This document shows positions 1 through 9,274 of a stretch of 64,000 nt of DNA, piece after piece. The notes beneath the pieces are model-generated. The model was not told where the DNA came from. It was given only the letters and a program-made list of their open reading frames with translations, and did no database searches. The position numbers and the translations under genes are program-made. This DNA is from Alentia gelatinosa. Its lineage: Eukaryota; Annelida; Polychaeta; Phyllodocida; Polynoidae. Within the stretch, counting starts at the first letter, position 1, and each line of letters begins with the position of its first letter. The stretch is taken from the NCBI GenBank assembly GCA_950022655.1, contig OX465580.1:1845122-1909121 (forward strand), read 5' to 3'.

Positions 1-1008
1 CTTCTGGGAACACCTCTTCTACAATGGTATCTAAACAAAGGTCTTATTGTCACACGTCTCCACCTCGTTATAGAGTATGTACCGGAAAAACCCTTCGAAC
101 ACTTCATGAATGAAGTTACAAAAGCTCGACGCAACGGTGATAAAAACTCAGATGGTAAAATCCTATCTGATCTGTACAAACTACTAGGAAACAGTTCCTA
201 TGGTAAAACCATATGTAACAAACAAAACTTTACCAACACGAGATATGTGTCGCTCAAGAAAGCTCGAGAGTTGGCTTCCCATTGGACGTTACAAAACATG
301 TCTGAAATCAATGAGAATACATTGGAAATCACGTGCTACCCCAAAACAGTTAGATATGATCTCCCCATCCAGATAGGGTTCATGGTGTATCAGTATGCCA
401 AGCTCAAAATGCTCGCATTTTACTACGACTTCCTCTTGCGTTTCATAGACACTAAAGACTTTGAAATGTGCGAAATGGATACAGACAGTTTATATTTCGC
501 TCTGAGTAGTGACAAACTAGAGGATGTAATCAAACCAGAACTTAGACGAACCTACTTCACAGAACGACATCTATGGTTACCATCAGAGTCGTGTGATATT
601 CCCTTTCACAGAGAGCAATACATTCTGTGTAAAACAAATAGAGCCCCCTGGTTTCCTCATCCTTGTTGCCAAGAAAGATTACTACACGATAAGCGCACTC
701 CAGGTCTATTCAAAGTGGAATGGGAAGGAGATGAAATGACTTCTCTCAACTCTAAATGCTATATAGGAAAGGGTGAAACTCAAAAGCTTAGTTGTAAAGG
801 TGTCATACAAAAACAAAACAACTTATCTGTGGGGGACTTTAAGAAAGTACTAGCTAATAGACACGCATATATGGCTACTAACACAGGTTTCAAAGTGGTT
901 AATCATAAAATGGTGACTTATAAACAGAGAAAGAGAGGTTTGAACTATCGTTACATTAAACGAAAAGTGTGTGAGGATGGTGTTACAACTCTTCCATTGC
1001 AGATATAA
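1..1008 (+). CDS. Protein-primed family B DNA polymerase, C-terminal fragment (Maverick/Polinton/adintovirus type)
   Basis: The frame is open from base 1 to a TAA at 1006-1008, giving 335 residues; the true start lies upstream, so the ATG at 106 is only internal. Seen: polymerase motif B as KLLGNSSYGKT (residues about 60-70, K..xNSxYG), motif C as EMDTDSLYF (aspartates of DTDS at about 160-162, codons 478-486), and a later KGVIQKQN segment (about nt 793-820) at the position of the family B KxY-like thumb motif. Established: these are the nucleotide-binding and metal-binding motifs of DNA_pol_B_2 proteins, which replicate linear elements from a terminal protein primer. All visible catalytic residues are intact, with no frameshift or stop before the natural C-terminus. 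The exonuclease domain, finger motif A and any integrase, protease or capsid genes would be to the left, outside the window. It is a mobile-element or endogenous-virus gene. An AATAAA lies at 1187-1192, 179 nt after the stop. Family assignment is firm; the exact lineage is inferred. Confidence 0.9.
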   Translation, partial: LLGTPLLQWYLNKGLIVTRLHLVIEYVPEKPFEHFMNEVTKARRNGDKNSDGKILSDLYKLLGNSSYGKTICNKQNFTNTRYVSLKKARELASHWTLQNMSEINENTLEITCYPKTVRYDLPIQIGFMVYQYAKLKMLAFYYDFLLRFIDTKDFEMCEMDTDSLYFALSSDKLEDVIKPELRRTYFTERHLWLPSESCDIPFHREQYILCKTNRAPWFPHPCCQERLLHDKRTPGLFKVEWEGDEMTSLNSKCYIGKGETQKLSCKGVIQKQNNLSVGDFKKVLANRHAYMATNTGFKVVNHKMVTYKQRKRGLNYRYIKRKVCEDGVTTLPLQI

Positions 1009-1036
1009 AGAAACTTTCCACATCGCTTTTTTACAT

Positions 1037-1139
1037 GCAAATGAATTTTTTTACAATTTTTCACAAAAAAGTGACAAAAAATTTCACGCGAATGAATTAT
1101 TTTTTACAATTTTTCACAAAAAAGTGAAAAAAATTTCAC
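1037..1139. repeat. Two tandem copies of an AT-rich ~51-bp palindromic unit downstream of the polymerase
   Basis: Copies at 1037-1087 and 1088-1139 both read GC(A/G)AATGAATT, a T-run, then TTTTTCACAAAAAAGTGA and AAATTTCAC. Each holds a hairpin (TTTTTCAC / GTGAAAAA with an A-rich loop). It lies just past the polymerase stop and could belong to the end of the mobile element or act in 3' end formation; no function can be assigned. Confidence 0.75.
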
Positions 1140-1392
1140 AGAAAATGTTCATCGAAACTTATATCTATGTAAAACCGTATATCTGTAATAAAAACCTTAA
1201 TAAGATGTCCTTGTTGTGTCTTTTGTGCAAGTCTACTATAAAAATCATCTTTAATTCATACGACGTTACACAACTATGGTAATGTATTCTAAATTTAATG
1301 TATTCCAAGCAAAACTAGGTCAATGTGTGTATGAGTCATCAAAAAGAAAAAGTAGGTCAATGTATGCATGACATGACCTAGATAAATTCTGG

Positions 1393-1450
1393 TTCCGGTC
1401 TCTCCACCAATCAGAACGCTCCATTTCTGTGACGTCACAGTACTTCCGTT
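1393..1450. promoter_or_regulatory. Candidate promoter patch: CCAAT box, CRE and ETS-like sites
   Basis: A CCAATCAG (NF-Y type) at 1407-1414, a perfect palindromic TGACGTCA (CRE/ATF) at 1430-1437, and ACTTCCG (ETS core) at about 1442-1448 fall within 45 bp. Spacing of this kind is typical of metazoan TATA-less promoters. No open frame follows on either strand, so a target gene is not identified; it may belong to a repeat. Confidence 0.35.
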
Positions 1451-1624
1451 CTGCAAGTAGGTCAACACCTCTTTCTTCCTTGTATCATACGCGCTAAAAG
1501 AACCCTTCTATACTACTTATGTGATATATCTGTATATCCAGTTAAAAATTAATTATTTTTTGGCAGCATCCGAAATGTCCATCGAATGATTACTAGATCT
1601 GACTGGTGACATACAACATCATTT

Positions 1625-1785
1625 CACCCCTGGTATTTTCCCCAATATATCTAACATTGGAAACTCGTATCCAACGCTCATTGAGTATTTGGAAAAAAGA
1701 TATCCAATGCGGGATTATGTCACCAAGGTTAGCCCATTAGTCAATGTGAAGGGTGAGATAAATTCAGAAACCTATGAAATGTTTA
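1625..1785. repeat. Two-module dispersed family: head-module copy
   Basis: Left end has TTTCACCCCTGGTATTTT, right end has AAGGGTGAGATAAATTCAG, i.e. imperfect inverted ends enclosing about 125 bp with the family's internal words AACATTGGAAACTCGTATCC and GATATCCAATG. The same words recur at 5712, 15925 and 29232. No fold-back module is obvious next to this copy. Confidence 0.65.
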
Positions 1786-1999
1786 TATGTATTTATTTTC
1801 ATATATTTTCATATATTTTTTATATATCTGTGACTCACTTTATGATGGCGAAACTGAACCACCAGCTTTAGAAGTCACTGAATATGAGCGCCTACAAAAA
1901 CATTTACAGTTCTTAATAACGTCAAATCTCAAATATCCCCAACCAAATCGTATATAGATACAGATATGGTATAAAGTGACAGTAGGTGTGTATTTTGTG

Positions 2000-2002
<3 letters not shown>

Positions 2003-2031
<29 letters not shown>
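2003..2031. repeat. Poly(T) tract, 29 bp
   Basis: Twenty-nine consecutive T. On the minus strand it could be the poly(A) tail of a retroposed sequence lying to its right (2032-2230, rich in GGCCATA words); no SINE promoter boxes were recognised there. Confidence 0.8.
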
Positions 2032-2034
<3 letters not shown>

Positions 2035-2236
2035 ATTAACGATGTCCTTGGACGTACTTTAACGTTATGGTCAGAGTTTGGCCATAATCGTTGGCCATTT
2101 ACGGCCACAGACTCTGAGTCTACTCCACATTGATGGCCACCTATGGCCAAGCTGGATTCCGCCGGCCATGAGACTGGCCATAAAGTCGTATTAATACGCC
2201 ACCCTGGGACTGCAAATCACCGCATTGTGACCCTCC

Positions 2237-2331
2237 GCGAAGATTATGAAAAAAAATGGCGAAGATTATGAAAAGGGCGAAGATTATAAAAAAAAAAATG
2301 GCGAAGATTATGAAAAGGGCGAAGATTATGA
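2237..2331. repeat. Short minisatellite, unit GCGAAGATTATGAAAA(G/A)
   Basis: Five copies of GCGAAGATTATG separated by A-rich or AAAAGG spacers of unequal length. It reads open on the minus strand as a low-complexity peptide, which I do not regard as a gene. Confidence 0.85.
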
Positions 2332-2463
2332 CAAAAATAGTCCCCTGCATCAATAAAGTAGTGCGGGAGAAGATCGGTGGTTATTTTGTCTTTTCTCTGA
2401 TAACTTAAATGTGCAATGCTGAATAATTTATACACTATAAACTGGTAACAGATAAAATGGGTC

Positions 2464-2700
2464 GTAATCTCCCCGGATTTGACTCGCTCGGATATTACTA
2501 CGCGTCGAGCCCTCGGAGATTACGGCTGCTTGTACCTGAAACCGGTCAGTATCGTCTATTTATATCGCGACGGGCACAGGCTCCATGTTCAAAGGACTGA
2601 GAAAGAAACTGATGAGTGTTCGGTCTGTGTCCGAGTTCGCCATCGAGTATGAATTGCGCATTGATATGAACGAGGCGATAGCCGAGTGAATATTCTGAAG
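2464..2700. repeat. Fold-back sequences of the two-module family
   Basis: CGTAATCTCC at 2464-2473 pairs with GGAGATTACG at 2515-2524 around a loop containing ACTCGCTCGG. A second, reverse-oriented fold-back core at about 2661-2694 reads TTGATATGAACGAGGCGATA then GCCGAGTGAATATTC, nearly the same as that at 4367-4401 and the reverse complement of 26572-26607. These are two adjacent, probably degraded, copies. Confidence 0.6.
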
Positions 2701-3149
2701 CACTCCAAACGAGATGGTGAACAGGGACTCAGACCAAGCACGAATATGTTTTTGATTTTATCTTAGCCTGGAAATATTTTTTCTGTTTCACACCCATTGA
2801 GTATGAGTTACCATACTCCCAGGCCTGTTGAGAACTAGTTCCTAATGTTAAGCCTATGGACGTTCATACCAGGCAAAGATAATGAGCTGGCACATTCTAC
2901 AATTTGTCTATAAGTGTTCAAATTTACATTTTGTACTGTGTCACCATTATGATAATAAGTAAGTTATTGTTTTCATTTCATACTGGTTAAAAATAAAGAA
3001 GAGCACACACTAAGTTTTTTCTAATCCAACTCCTTCTATGCTTTACCCTCGCGGATACTACAACATCAGTCAACAAAACAAAGATAAACACAAATAGATT
3101 CTCTACAATATCAGAAAGTAAGTTAATAAAGTATAAAAAGGAACCGCTG

Positions 3150-3216
3150 ATTGACACATTGTCACATTGTCACAATCAGCCAATCACATCCATTGTCACA
3201 ATCAGCCAATCATAAA
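3150..3216. repeat. Short tandem duplication carrying CCAATCA motifs
   Basis: CACATTGTCACA and CAATCAGCCAATCA are repeated two to three times. The CCAATCA words are NF-Y-like, but there is no gene context. Confidence 0.6.
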
Positions 3217-3434
3217 CTGTGAACAAAACCCTCGTCGAACACGCGTCTCCATATGAAAAATACAATAAAAAAAGGGCAACAAATGTCCCTTTAATTGAAT
3301 CTCACATAAACCACCCGGCGGGGGTTTCTCAAAAGACGGCTACTGTCAATCAATCAAAGTGGGCGTGGCTACAGTCTGTGGACACGCCCCCTTCGTGCCC
3401 CCCACGACGACCCCCCGCAGAGAGTGACCGCTAG

Positions 3435-3600
3435 TAGTGCCCCCTGGTGGTGGGGGGTCATGCGGGGGGCAGTGTCCATAGAGGGCGGCACTGGGGTGTA
3501 GAGGGTGGTATGTGTAGTGGGGTGGTAGGCTATGTGTGTGTAGGGGGGGGGGGGGGGACTGTGTGTGGGGTTGTATGTGTGAGGGGAGATATAGCCAAGA
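3435..3600. repeat. G/T-rich low-complexity sequence with a 15-bp G run
   Basis: GTGTG and GGGG words dominate; bases 3543-3557 are all G. Open frames on the minus strand here are proline/histidine/threonine-rich by-products of composition. Confidence 0.75.
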
Positions 3601-3649
3601 GGTGAAGGGGGCCACTTAAGGCGAGGTCCAGAGTTCATCTCTACATCTC

Positions 3650-4356
3650 TAACTCCGGGCTAATATAAATCTGGTAGTTTGATTTATGTTTAAACTCGAA
3701 AGTAATTAAGATAAAAACTACTGTAAATATAAATAGCTTGTCTGTATGTGACTAAAGTGTGTTTGTGTAAATAGTAAACAAGAGAATAAAAAGAGTTCTT
3801 TACGTAGTGATTCTGTATGAGTGCTTTTCATGACTAGTTAACGATAGTTTCCAAGATAAGTGGTTTTAACGAATTGTTCTTACGTAGTAATTTTAGAAGG
3901 GTGCGGAAATAGTTTTGTATGTAGTAATTATTTATGAGTGCAGATCTTAAATAGCTGTAAATAGTTTTAAGATAAGTAGTTTTTATAAATGGATGTTGAA
4001 CATAGATGAATATGTGTTGAATTCTGATTAAGCATCAAAAGGCTAAGGGTTTCTCCAGTCTGTGAGTCATTTACTGTAACCCATTTTGCAACCAGCTACT
4101 TCTACAACTGTAAATGTGTCAAACACCAGCGAGTCAATGAGATAGTTTAGTCTGTGGTGATTGGTCAAGGTCAGCTGGACACTCCTCTGAGAGACACTGG
4201 CCCTCTGCACCTTTACCAATGTCACAGAGTTGGCACGCAGATAGTGAAGGGATAGCTTTTGTAGCGCGCTGAAAGTCTATGTAACCTCTCTGACCTTTAA
4301 AGCAGGTTAAAGAAGAAACCAATAGATTTTAGTCAAAGTCAGCTTTCCCCATGAAT
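3650..4356. other. No recognisable gene or repeat
   Basis: AT-rich single-copy-looking sequence with loosely repeated GTAGT and TTAAGATAAGT words at 3700-3990. No open frame shows protein-like composition; nothing else seen. Confidence 0.5.
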
Positions 4357-4366
4357 TTGATACGGA

Positions 4367-4556
4367 GTGATATGAACGAGGCAACAGCAGAGTGAATATC
4401 AAATAGCATTCAGACGAGTTTGTAGATCAACAACTTTGACCAAAACTTGTTGCTTTCTGTATTTACCTCACCCCTGTACACACTATAAGAATGGACGACG
4501 CACAGGATATAAACCATGGAGAACATACTGCAATCCACGTAGGGGCATGAAGAACG
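4367..4556 (-). repeat. Two-module family copy, reverse orientation, truncated by a minisatellite
   Basis: Fold-back core GTGATATGAACGAGGC...GAGTGAATATCA at 4367-4401, then spacer AACAACTTTGACC, then head-module end TTTACCTCACCCCTG at 4462. The following words GGACGACGCACAGGATATA and ACCATGGAGAAC match 23190-23230 and the reverse complement of 26440-26490. The far head end is missing because the minisatellite starts at about 4557. Confidence 0.75.
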
Positions 4557-5245
4557 AGAACCTTGTAAGAACCAATCAGATAATAAAGTCATCACTCGGC
4601 AAGTCGCACCTTCACCTTGTAAGAACCAGTCAGATAACAAAGTCATCACTTGGCAAGTCGCACCTTCCCCTTAACCAATCAGATAAATAAGTCATCACTT
4701 GGCAAGTCGCACCTTCCCCTGAACCAGTCAGATAATAAAGTCATCACTCGGCAAGTCGCACCTTCCCCTTGTCAGAACCAATCAGATAATAAAGTCATCA
4801 CTTGTCATGTCGCACCTTCCCCTGAACCAATCAGATAATAAAGTCATCACTCGGCAAGTCGCACCTTCACCTTGTAAGAACCAATCAGATAATAAAGTCA
4901 TCACTCGGCAAGTCGCACCTTCCCCTGAACCAATCAGATAATAAATTCATCACTTGGCAAGTCGCACCTTCACCTTGTAAGAACCAATCGGATAATAAAG
5001 TCATCACTCGGCAAGTCGCACCTTCACTAGAACCAATCAGATAATAAAGTCATCACTTGGCAAGTCGCACCTTCCCCTGAACCAATCAGATAATAAAGTC
5101 ATCACTTGGCAAGTCGCACCTTCACCTCAACCGATCAGATAATAAAGTCATCACTTGGCAAGTCGCACCTTCACCTCAACCGATCAGATAATAAAGTCAT
5201 CACTTGGCAAGTCGCACCTTCACCTTGTAAGAAGCAATCACGCGC
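4557..5245. repeat. Minisatellite, unit 47-55 bp, about 13 copies, each with CCAATCAG
   Basis: The unit reads AACCAATCAGATAATAAAGT, CATCACT(C/T)GGCAAGTCGC and ACCTTCACC, with or without TTGTAAG, so copies are 47-56 bp. Most copies keep CCAATCAG (NF-Y-like) followed by GATAAT (GATA-like). Open frames across it on either strand are repeat artefacts. Confidence 0.9.
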
Positions 5246-5705
5246 TCCCGCCTCCTCCAACCACCAGGTGGCGACACCTCACCTGCCCACTTGAGGGCGC
5301 CACTGTCGCCTGACATCTGGGTAGTTGTAACGGGTTCGTTGCGGGGGGCAGAGTTAGCCGGTTCTCTCTTTTCGACACGTTTATAAAAGTACAGAGAAGC
5401 GTTTAAAGAAGCTGTGCTGGGGGGTAGAGTCCAGCTGGTGTATTTATAACGACTAGAGAGAGGTTTTATTAACCAGGAGAGTCCCGCTGATGTATTTAGA
5501 ACGAACAGAGAGGTGTATTAAGGGGAAGTGGCGTGTGAAAACGCCGGGCTCTGTGTGATACCGTACTGCTATTGTCAGACAGAGATCAATCCTCAGACCG
5601 AGTCTCATTCATTGTGGGTCTCTGTAGATGGGAGGTGAGAACACTTCACAACTCGGCGAGTATTTTGAGCTCTCATTTCACACGCACTAGAGTAGCATTT
5701 ATAAA
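5246..5705. other. No recognisable gene
   Basis: Moderately GC-rich sequence with loose internal similarity (GTATTTATAACGACTAGAGAG near 5440 and GTATTTAGAACGAACAGAG near 5490, two about 50-bp imperfect copies). Nothing coding recognised. Confidence 0.45.
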
Positions 5706-5711
5706 TATTCC

Positions 5712-5855
5712 TTTATCTCACCCCTGGTATTTTTGTCGCTTAGACTTAACATTGGGAACTCGTTCTCAATGCTGCTATGAGTAGTGCAGTCCGTTCTCCA
5801 TGGTCTATAAACTTTCCATGGTGCATTCTTTAACTGTTTACAGGGGTGAGATAAA
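5712..5855. mobile_element. MITE-like head module with perfect 15-bp terminal inverted repeats
   Basis: TTTATCTCACCCCTG at 5712-5726 and its exact reverse complement CAGGGGTGAGATAAA at 5841-5855 bound a 144-bp element. Inside are GTATTTTTGTC, ACATTGGGAACTCGTTCTCA and GTCCGTTCTCCATGGTCTAT, shared with 23168-23312 and 26388-26512. It is followed by CAGTAAGCAACTCGCTC, the family spacer. No transposase is present, so it is non-autonomous. Confidence 0.8.
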
Positions 5856-5914
5856 TACAGTAAGCAACTCGCTCTAGTAAAAGTCCGTGGTAACGTAGAG
5901 TAGTTCTCCATCTC

Positions 5915-6280
5915 TCTATCCCTTGTAACTTACGACGATTCATTATTTCTGTCCCTTATAACTTACAGTAATTCACCATTTCTCTACCTCTTGTAACTTA
6001 TAGTAATTCACCATTTTTCTGTCCCTTATAACTTTCAGTATTTCATTATTTCTCTGACCCTTGTAACTTATAATAATTCACCATTTTTCTGTCCCTTGTA
6101 ACTTACAGTAATTCACCATTTCTCTATCTCTTGTAACTTACAGTAATTTTCCATTTCTCTATCTCTTGTAACTTACAGTAATTTTCCATTTCTCTATCTC
6201 TTGTAACTTACAGTAATTCACCATTTCTCTATCTCTTGTAACTTACAGTATTTTATTATTCCTCTGTCCCTTGTAACCAC
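5915..6280. repeat. Minisatellite, unit ~35 bp, about 11 copies
   Basis: The unit is CTTGTAACTTACAGTAATTC plus ACCATTTCTCTATCT. Copies are repeated every 33-36 bp with substitutions (TTATAACTT, CTGTCCC, TTTTCC); the block 6132-6240 is the most uniform. Confidence 0.9.
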
Positions 6281-6549
6281 AGGAACATAACCAACTCTCC
6301 CAGCAGATCTTTCGCAGCCTAGCACTTGCTAATCTCTGACTCATACGAACGCCGGTTCCCAGGGTAACCATCTCTATATACAATAAGAACAAAAAGCACT
6401 GCCCAAAGCACCAAGAATTTTGGATATCTAGAAATGTGGCGGATTGGTAAGATTTTGCCCCCAAAAAGGCAGGAGGTCGGTACAGAGATACAAGCGGCCG
6501 CAGGAAATAGAGCGCAGAATCTCTGCTAGGAGAGTGAACCTGACCGACC

Positions 6550-6705
6550 ACAGGCTTTGCGCATGCGTCGGCGTTCGTGCGGCGTCCCTAACTTCCTCCG
6601 CGTATAAAAAATACAACACACTTCCCGCAGTCTCTCGTCTCCTCCGAGATTTTACGAGATAAACGTTATCACCGTGTAAAACAAACATGGCGGACCGCTG
6701 GGCAT
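6550..6705 (+). promoter_or_regulatory. Candidate promoter: NRF1-like site, TATA-like box, ATGGCGG
   Basis: TGCGCATGCGTC (NRF1-like) lies at about 6557-6568, ACTTCC at 6590, TATAAAAAA at 6604-6612, then ATGGCGGACCGCTGG at 6687-6701. The ATG is in a fair context (ACAAACATGG) but its frame closes after 14 codons, so either a first coding exon ends there or there is no gene. A nearly identical ATGGCGGATCGCTGG is at 26101-26115. Weak inference. Confidence 0.3.
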
Positions 6706-6736
6706 CCTGGGAAACATTACGGTCGTGTTAGTCAAA

Positions 6737-6815
6737 CAGGGCTCCCGGGGGGTGGTGGTGGGGGGGAGGGGGGTGATGGTGGGAGGGAGGGGGGTGATGG
6801 GGGGGGGGGGGGGTT
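6737..6815. repeat. G-rich tract with GGGTGATGG repeats and a 15-G run
   Basis: Consecutive runs of 5-15 G separated by TGATGGTGG or AGG meet the simple G-quadruplex pattern many times over. Confidence 0.85.
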
Positions 6816-6957
6816 ATGAGGATAATGGATGGAGGAATCATGAATCCAGGGCCAGGGATCATATTACTGAGGCACCCATGCCTCTAAGTGGCGTGTTGTT
6901 CTGCAATGATCGCCGTCAGAGCCCGGCAAACCCCGGCCAACCCCGGACCGACCAAAA

Positions 6958-7153
6958 ACAGAGAGAGAGCGAGAAAATAAGTACAAATAGAGGCAGACAG
7001 AAAAAGGCTTAAGTAGAGGCAGAAAGAAAGGGAGAGGGAGATAGAGAGAGAGGGAGAGAGAGAGAGAGGGAGAGACAGAGGGAGGGGAAAATAGGTACAA
7101 ATATAGGCCGACTGAAGGAGGCTTAAGTAGAGGCAGAAACAAAGGCAGAGAGG

Positions 7154-7185
<32 letters not shown>

Positions 7186-7745
7186 AGCAGAGAGAGAGAG
7201 AGGGGAAAATAGGTACAAATAGAGGCAAATTGAAAAAGGCTTAAGTAGAAGCAGAAAGAAAGGGAGAGAGGGAGATAGAGGCAGGGAAAGAGAAGGGGGA
7301 GAGAGTGGAAGAGAGAGGGAGAGCGTAAAATATAGGAGGAGAGGGAGAAAGGGAGGAGGAGGGAGAGGGTGAGAGGGAGGAAGACCAGGGAAAGTAGAGA
7401 GGGAGGGAGAAAGAGAGGGAGAGGGTGAAAGTAGATCAGAGAGGATGATAGAGAGGGAGAAAGAGAAGGAGAAAGAGAAGGGGACAGGGTAAAAAAGTTA
7501 GAGCAAGAGAGAGAGTGAAAGACAGGAGAAGAGAGGGAGAAAGAGAGGAAGAGAGGGAGAAAGAGAGGGAGAAAGGGTGGAAGAGAGGAAGAGCAGAAGA
7601 AAGAGAGGGAGAGAGGTAGAAAGAGAGGAGAAAGGGTGGAAGAGATGCCAGAGATGGAGATGGAGAGGGAAGAAGAGAAGGAGAGATACAGAGGCAGAGA
7701 AAGGGGATAAAAGCGAGAAAATAAGAAAAAAGAGGAAGAGATCAA
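6958..7745. repeat. Long polypurine (GA-rich) tract with three embedded ~115-bp repeats
   Basis: The + strand is almost wholly A and G from 7240 on. In 6974-7260 there are three copies (about 6974, 7087, 7205) of a unit carrying AAAATAGGTACAAATA, GGCTTAAGTAGAGGC and AGAAAGAAAGGGAGAG. The complementary strand gives a Ser/Leu/Phe-rich open frame caused by CTC/TCC/TTC codons, which I reject as a gene. Confidence 0.9.
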
Positions 7746-7754
7746 GCGATTAAG

Positions 7755-8016
7755 GTACTCATCAAACTACTACTTACTAAACCACTACTCATTCAACCAT
7801 TACTTACTAAACCACTACTCATTCAACCATTACTTATTAAACCACTACTCATTCAACCACTACTCATTCAACCACTACTCATTAAACCACTACTCATTAA
7901 ACCACTACTCATTCAACCACTACTCATTCAACCACTACTCATTAAACCACTACTCATTAAACCACTACTCATTCAACCACTACTCATTCAACCACTACTC
8001 ATTCAACCACTACTCG
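7755..8016. repeat. 15-bp minisatellite, about 17 copies
   Basis: Unit AACCACTACTCATT(C/A), with TACTTA variants at the left end. Confidence 0.92.
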
Positions 8017-8075
8017 TTTGGACGGCTTGGGGTTATTCACTCAATCATCGCCTCGTTCATATTACTGTACACTCC
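8017..8075. repeat. Fold-back module fragment of the two-module family
   Basis: CTCGTTTGGACGG, then TTATTCACTCAATCATCGCC and TCGTTCATATTACTGTACAC, the same order of words as 26572-26610. It starts exactly where the 15-bp array stops. Confidence 0.6.
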
Positions 8076-8370
8076 AAATTCGATGGCGAATGTGGAGACA
8101 GACCAAACACTCATCAATTTCGTTATCAAGTCACATATCTTTCTGTCTTTTGGACACTTTTATCATTGCATACCTGCTTCTCTAGAGGGAAACAATGTCC
8201 CGGTGAAAATATGTCCAAGTTACGAGATAAGGATCAAAGACATTACTGCCAGGCCTTGGCATTTCACTTGTCTATTTGTAAATGTATCTCTATTTGATAC
8301 GTGACGCATAGAATACGTTTTAGTAATCTGAGCGGGTTTGATGACAATCAATAAAACTAAGACATGGAAA

Positions 8371-8470
8371 CTCCATCCGACCTCCCCCCTCAATAAACCC
8401 CCCTCAACAACCCCCACCCCTCTAAACCCCCCTCAGTAACCCCCCCCCCCCCCCTCTATAACCCCCTAAA
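8371..8470. repeat. C-rich low-complexity sequence
   Basis: Repeated AACCCCCCTCA-like words with a C run of about 15 at 8438-8453. Confidence 0.8.
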
Positions 8471-8714
8471 TGGGGCTGCGTGCCCCAGGCGGTGTCTCAG
8501 TGTCTGTCTGACCCCTCAACGTTTTACTCAATTATGGGCATGCTCTGCGCATGACAAAACAAAATGGCGGCGATCTGTTTCTATCATTGAACGCCGGAAC
8601 GGGCCGTCTTTATGTCGAATTAGACAAATGTCGTCTGCCAGATGTCAGAAACCTCCTTAAAACAGCTTCTTTGTTTACATGACTCCATTGTCCGAGCTCC
8701 GGCCACCCGAGGTC

Positions 8715-9274
8715 AAAGGCATATCGGAGAATTAGGCTTGAAAAATAAAACCCAAGTCAATTTTCTGAAGTTTTAATAAGATGATCTCCAAGTGTTGTGG
8801 AACACATGTCTAATTTAAAAATTCGAGGGTCACCGTGCTTGCTAGATTAATATGATGATAATTCTATATAAGAATATTTGGAACTTAGAAAGTATTTTTT
8901 CACATAGTAAAACCCATGTCATTTTCATCAAACTTTCACAGAATATAGTACATATATAGAACTACTTATTTATGTTTTAAGAATCAAAGGTCACCATTCT
9001 TGTTTTTGAAAGAATTAAAGAAAACCATATTTTTCAGTATATTTCCTATGTAAATCAAGCAAATGGAAATTGGCCTATTTTACCTATTTATTGAGATTGG
9101 ATAAACTGGACAAAATGTTAAGTTTACTTGTGTAGAACTAGAATGAATCCAAATAAAGTTTTGTCTAATAATTGACATTATTTAAAAATCACCAAGTGGC
9201 GCCACTGTGAATTGTAGGATATGCCTTTAAAGGCATATCCTACAAATCATGGTGGCGCCACCTGGTGATTTCTA
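8715..9274 (+). mobile_element. Long-inverted-repeat element, left arm and palindromic centre
   Basis: It begins AAAGGCATATCGGAGAATTA and runs through ATAAAACCCAAGTCA, GTCACCGTGCTTG, GAAAGAATTAAAGAAAACC and GATTGGATAAACTGGACAAA. A strong palindrome at 9188-9270 is centred on GGATATGCCTTTAAAGGCAT and flanked by CACCAAGTGGCGCCAC / GTGGCGCCACCTGGTG. The same words occur, in both orientations, at 30823-31880. The right arm resumes only at about 9995, so this copy is interrupted. No transposase seen. Confidence 0.7.

Noticed and set aside
971..1282. 103-codon + frame overlapping the polymerase end
   Set aside because: It overlaps the real frame and then crosses the AT-rich duplicated palindromes; Lys/Phe/Asn-rich by composition.
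6864..7745. 293-codon minus-strand Ser/Leu/Phe-rich frame
   Set aside because: It is the pyrimidine complement of a polypurine tract; composition alone explains it.
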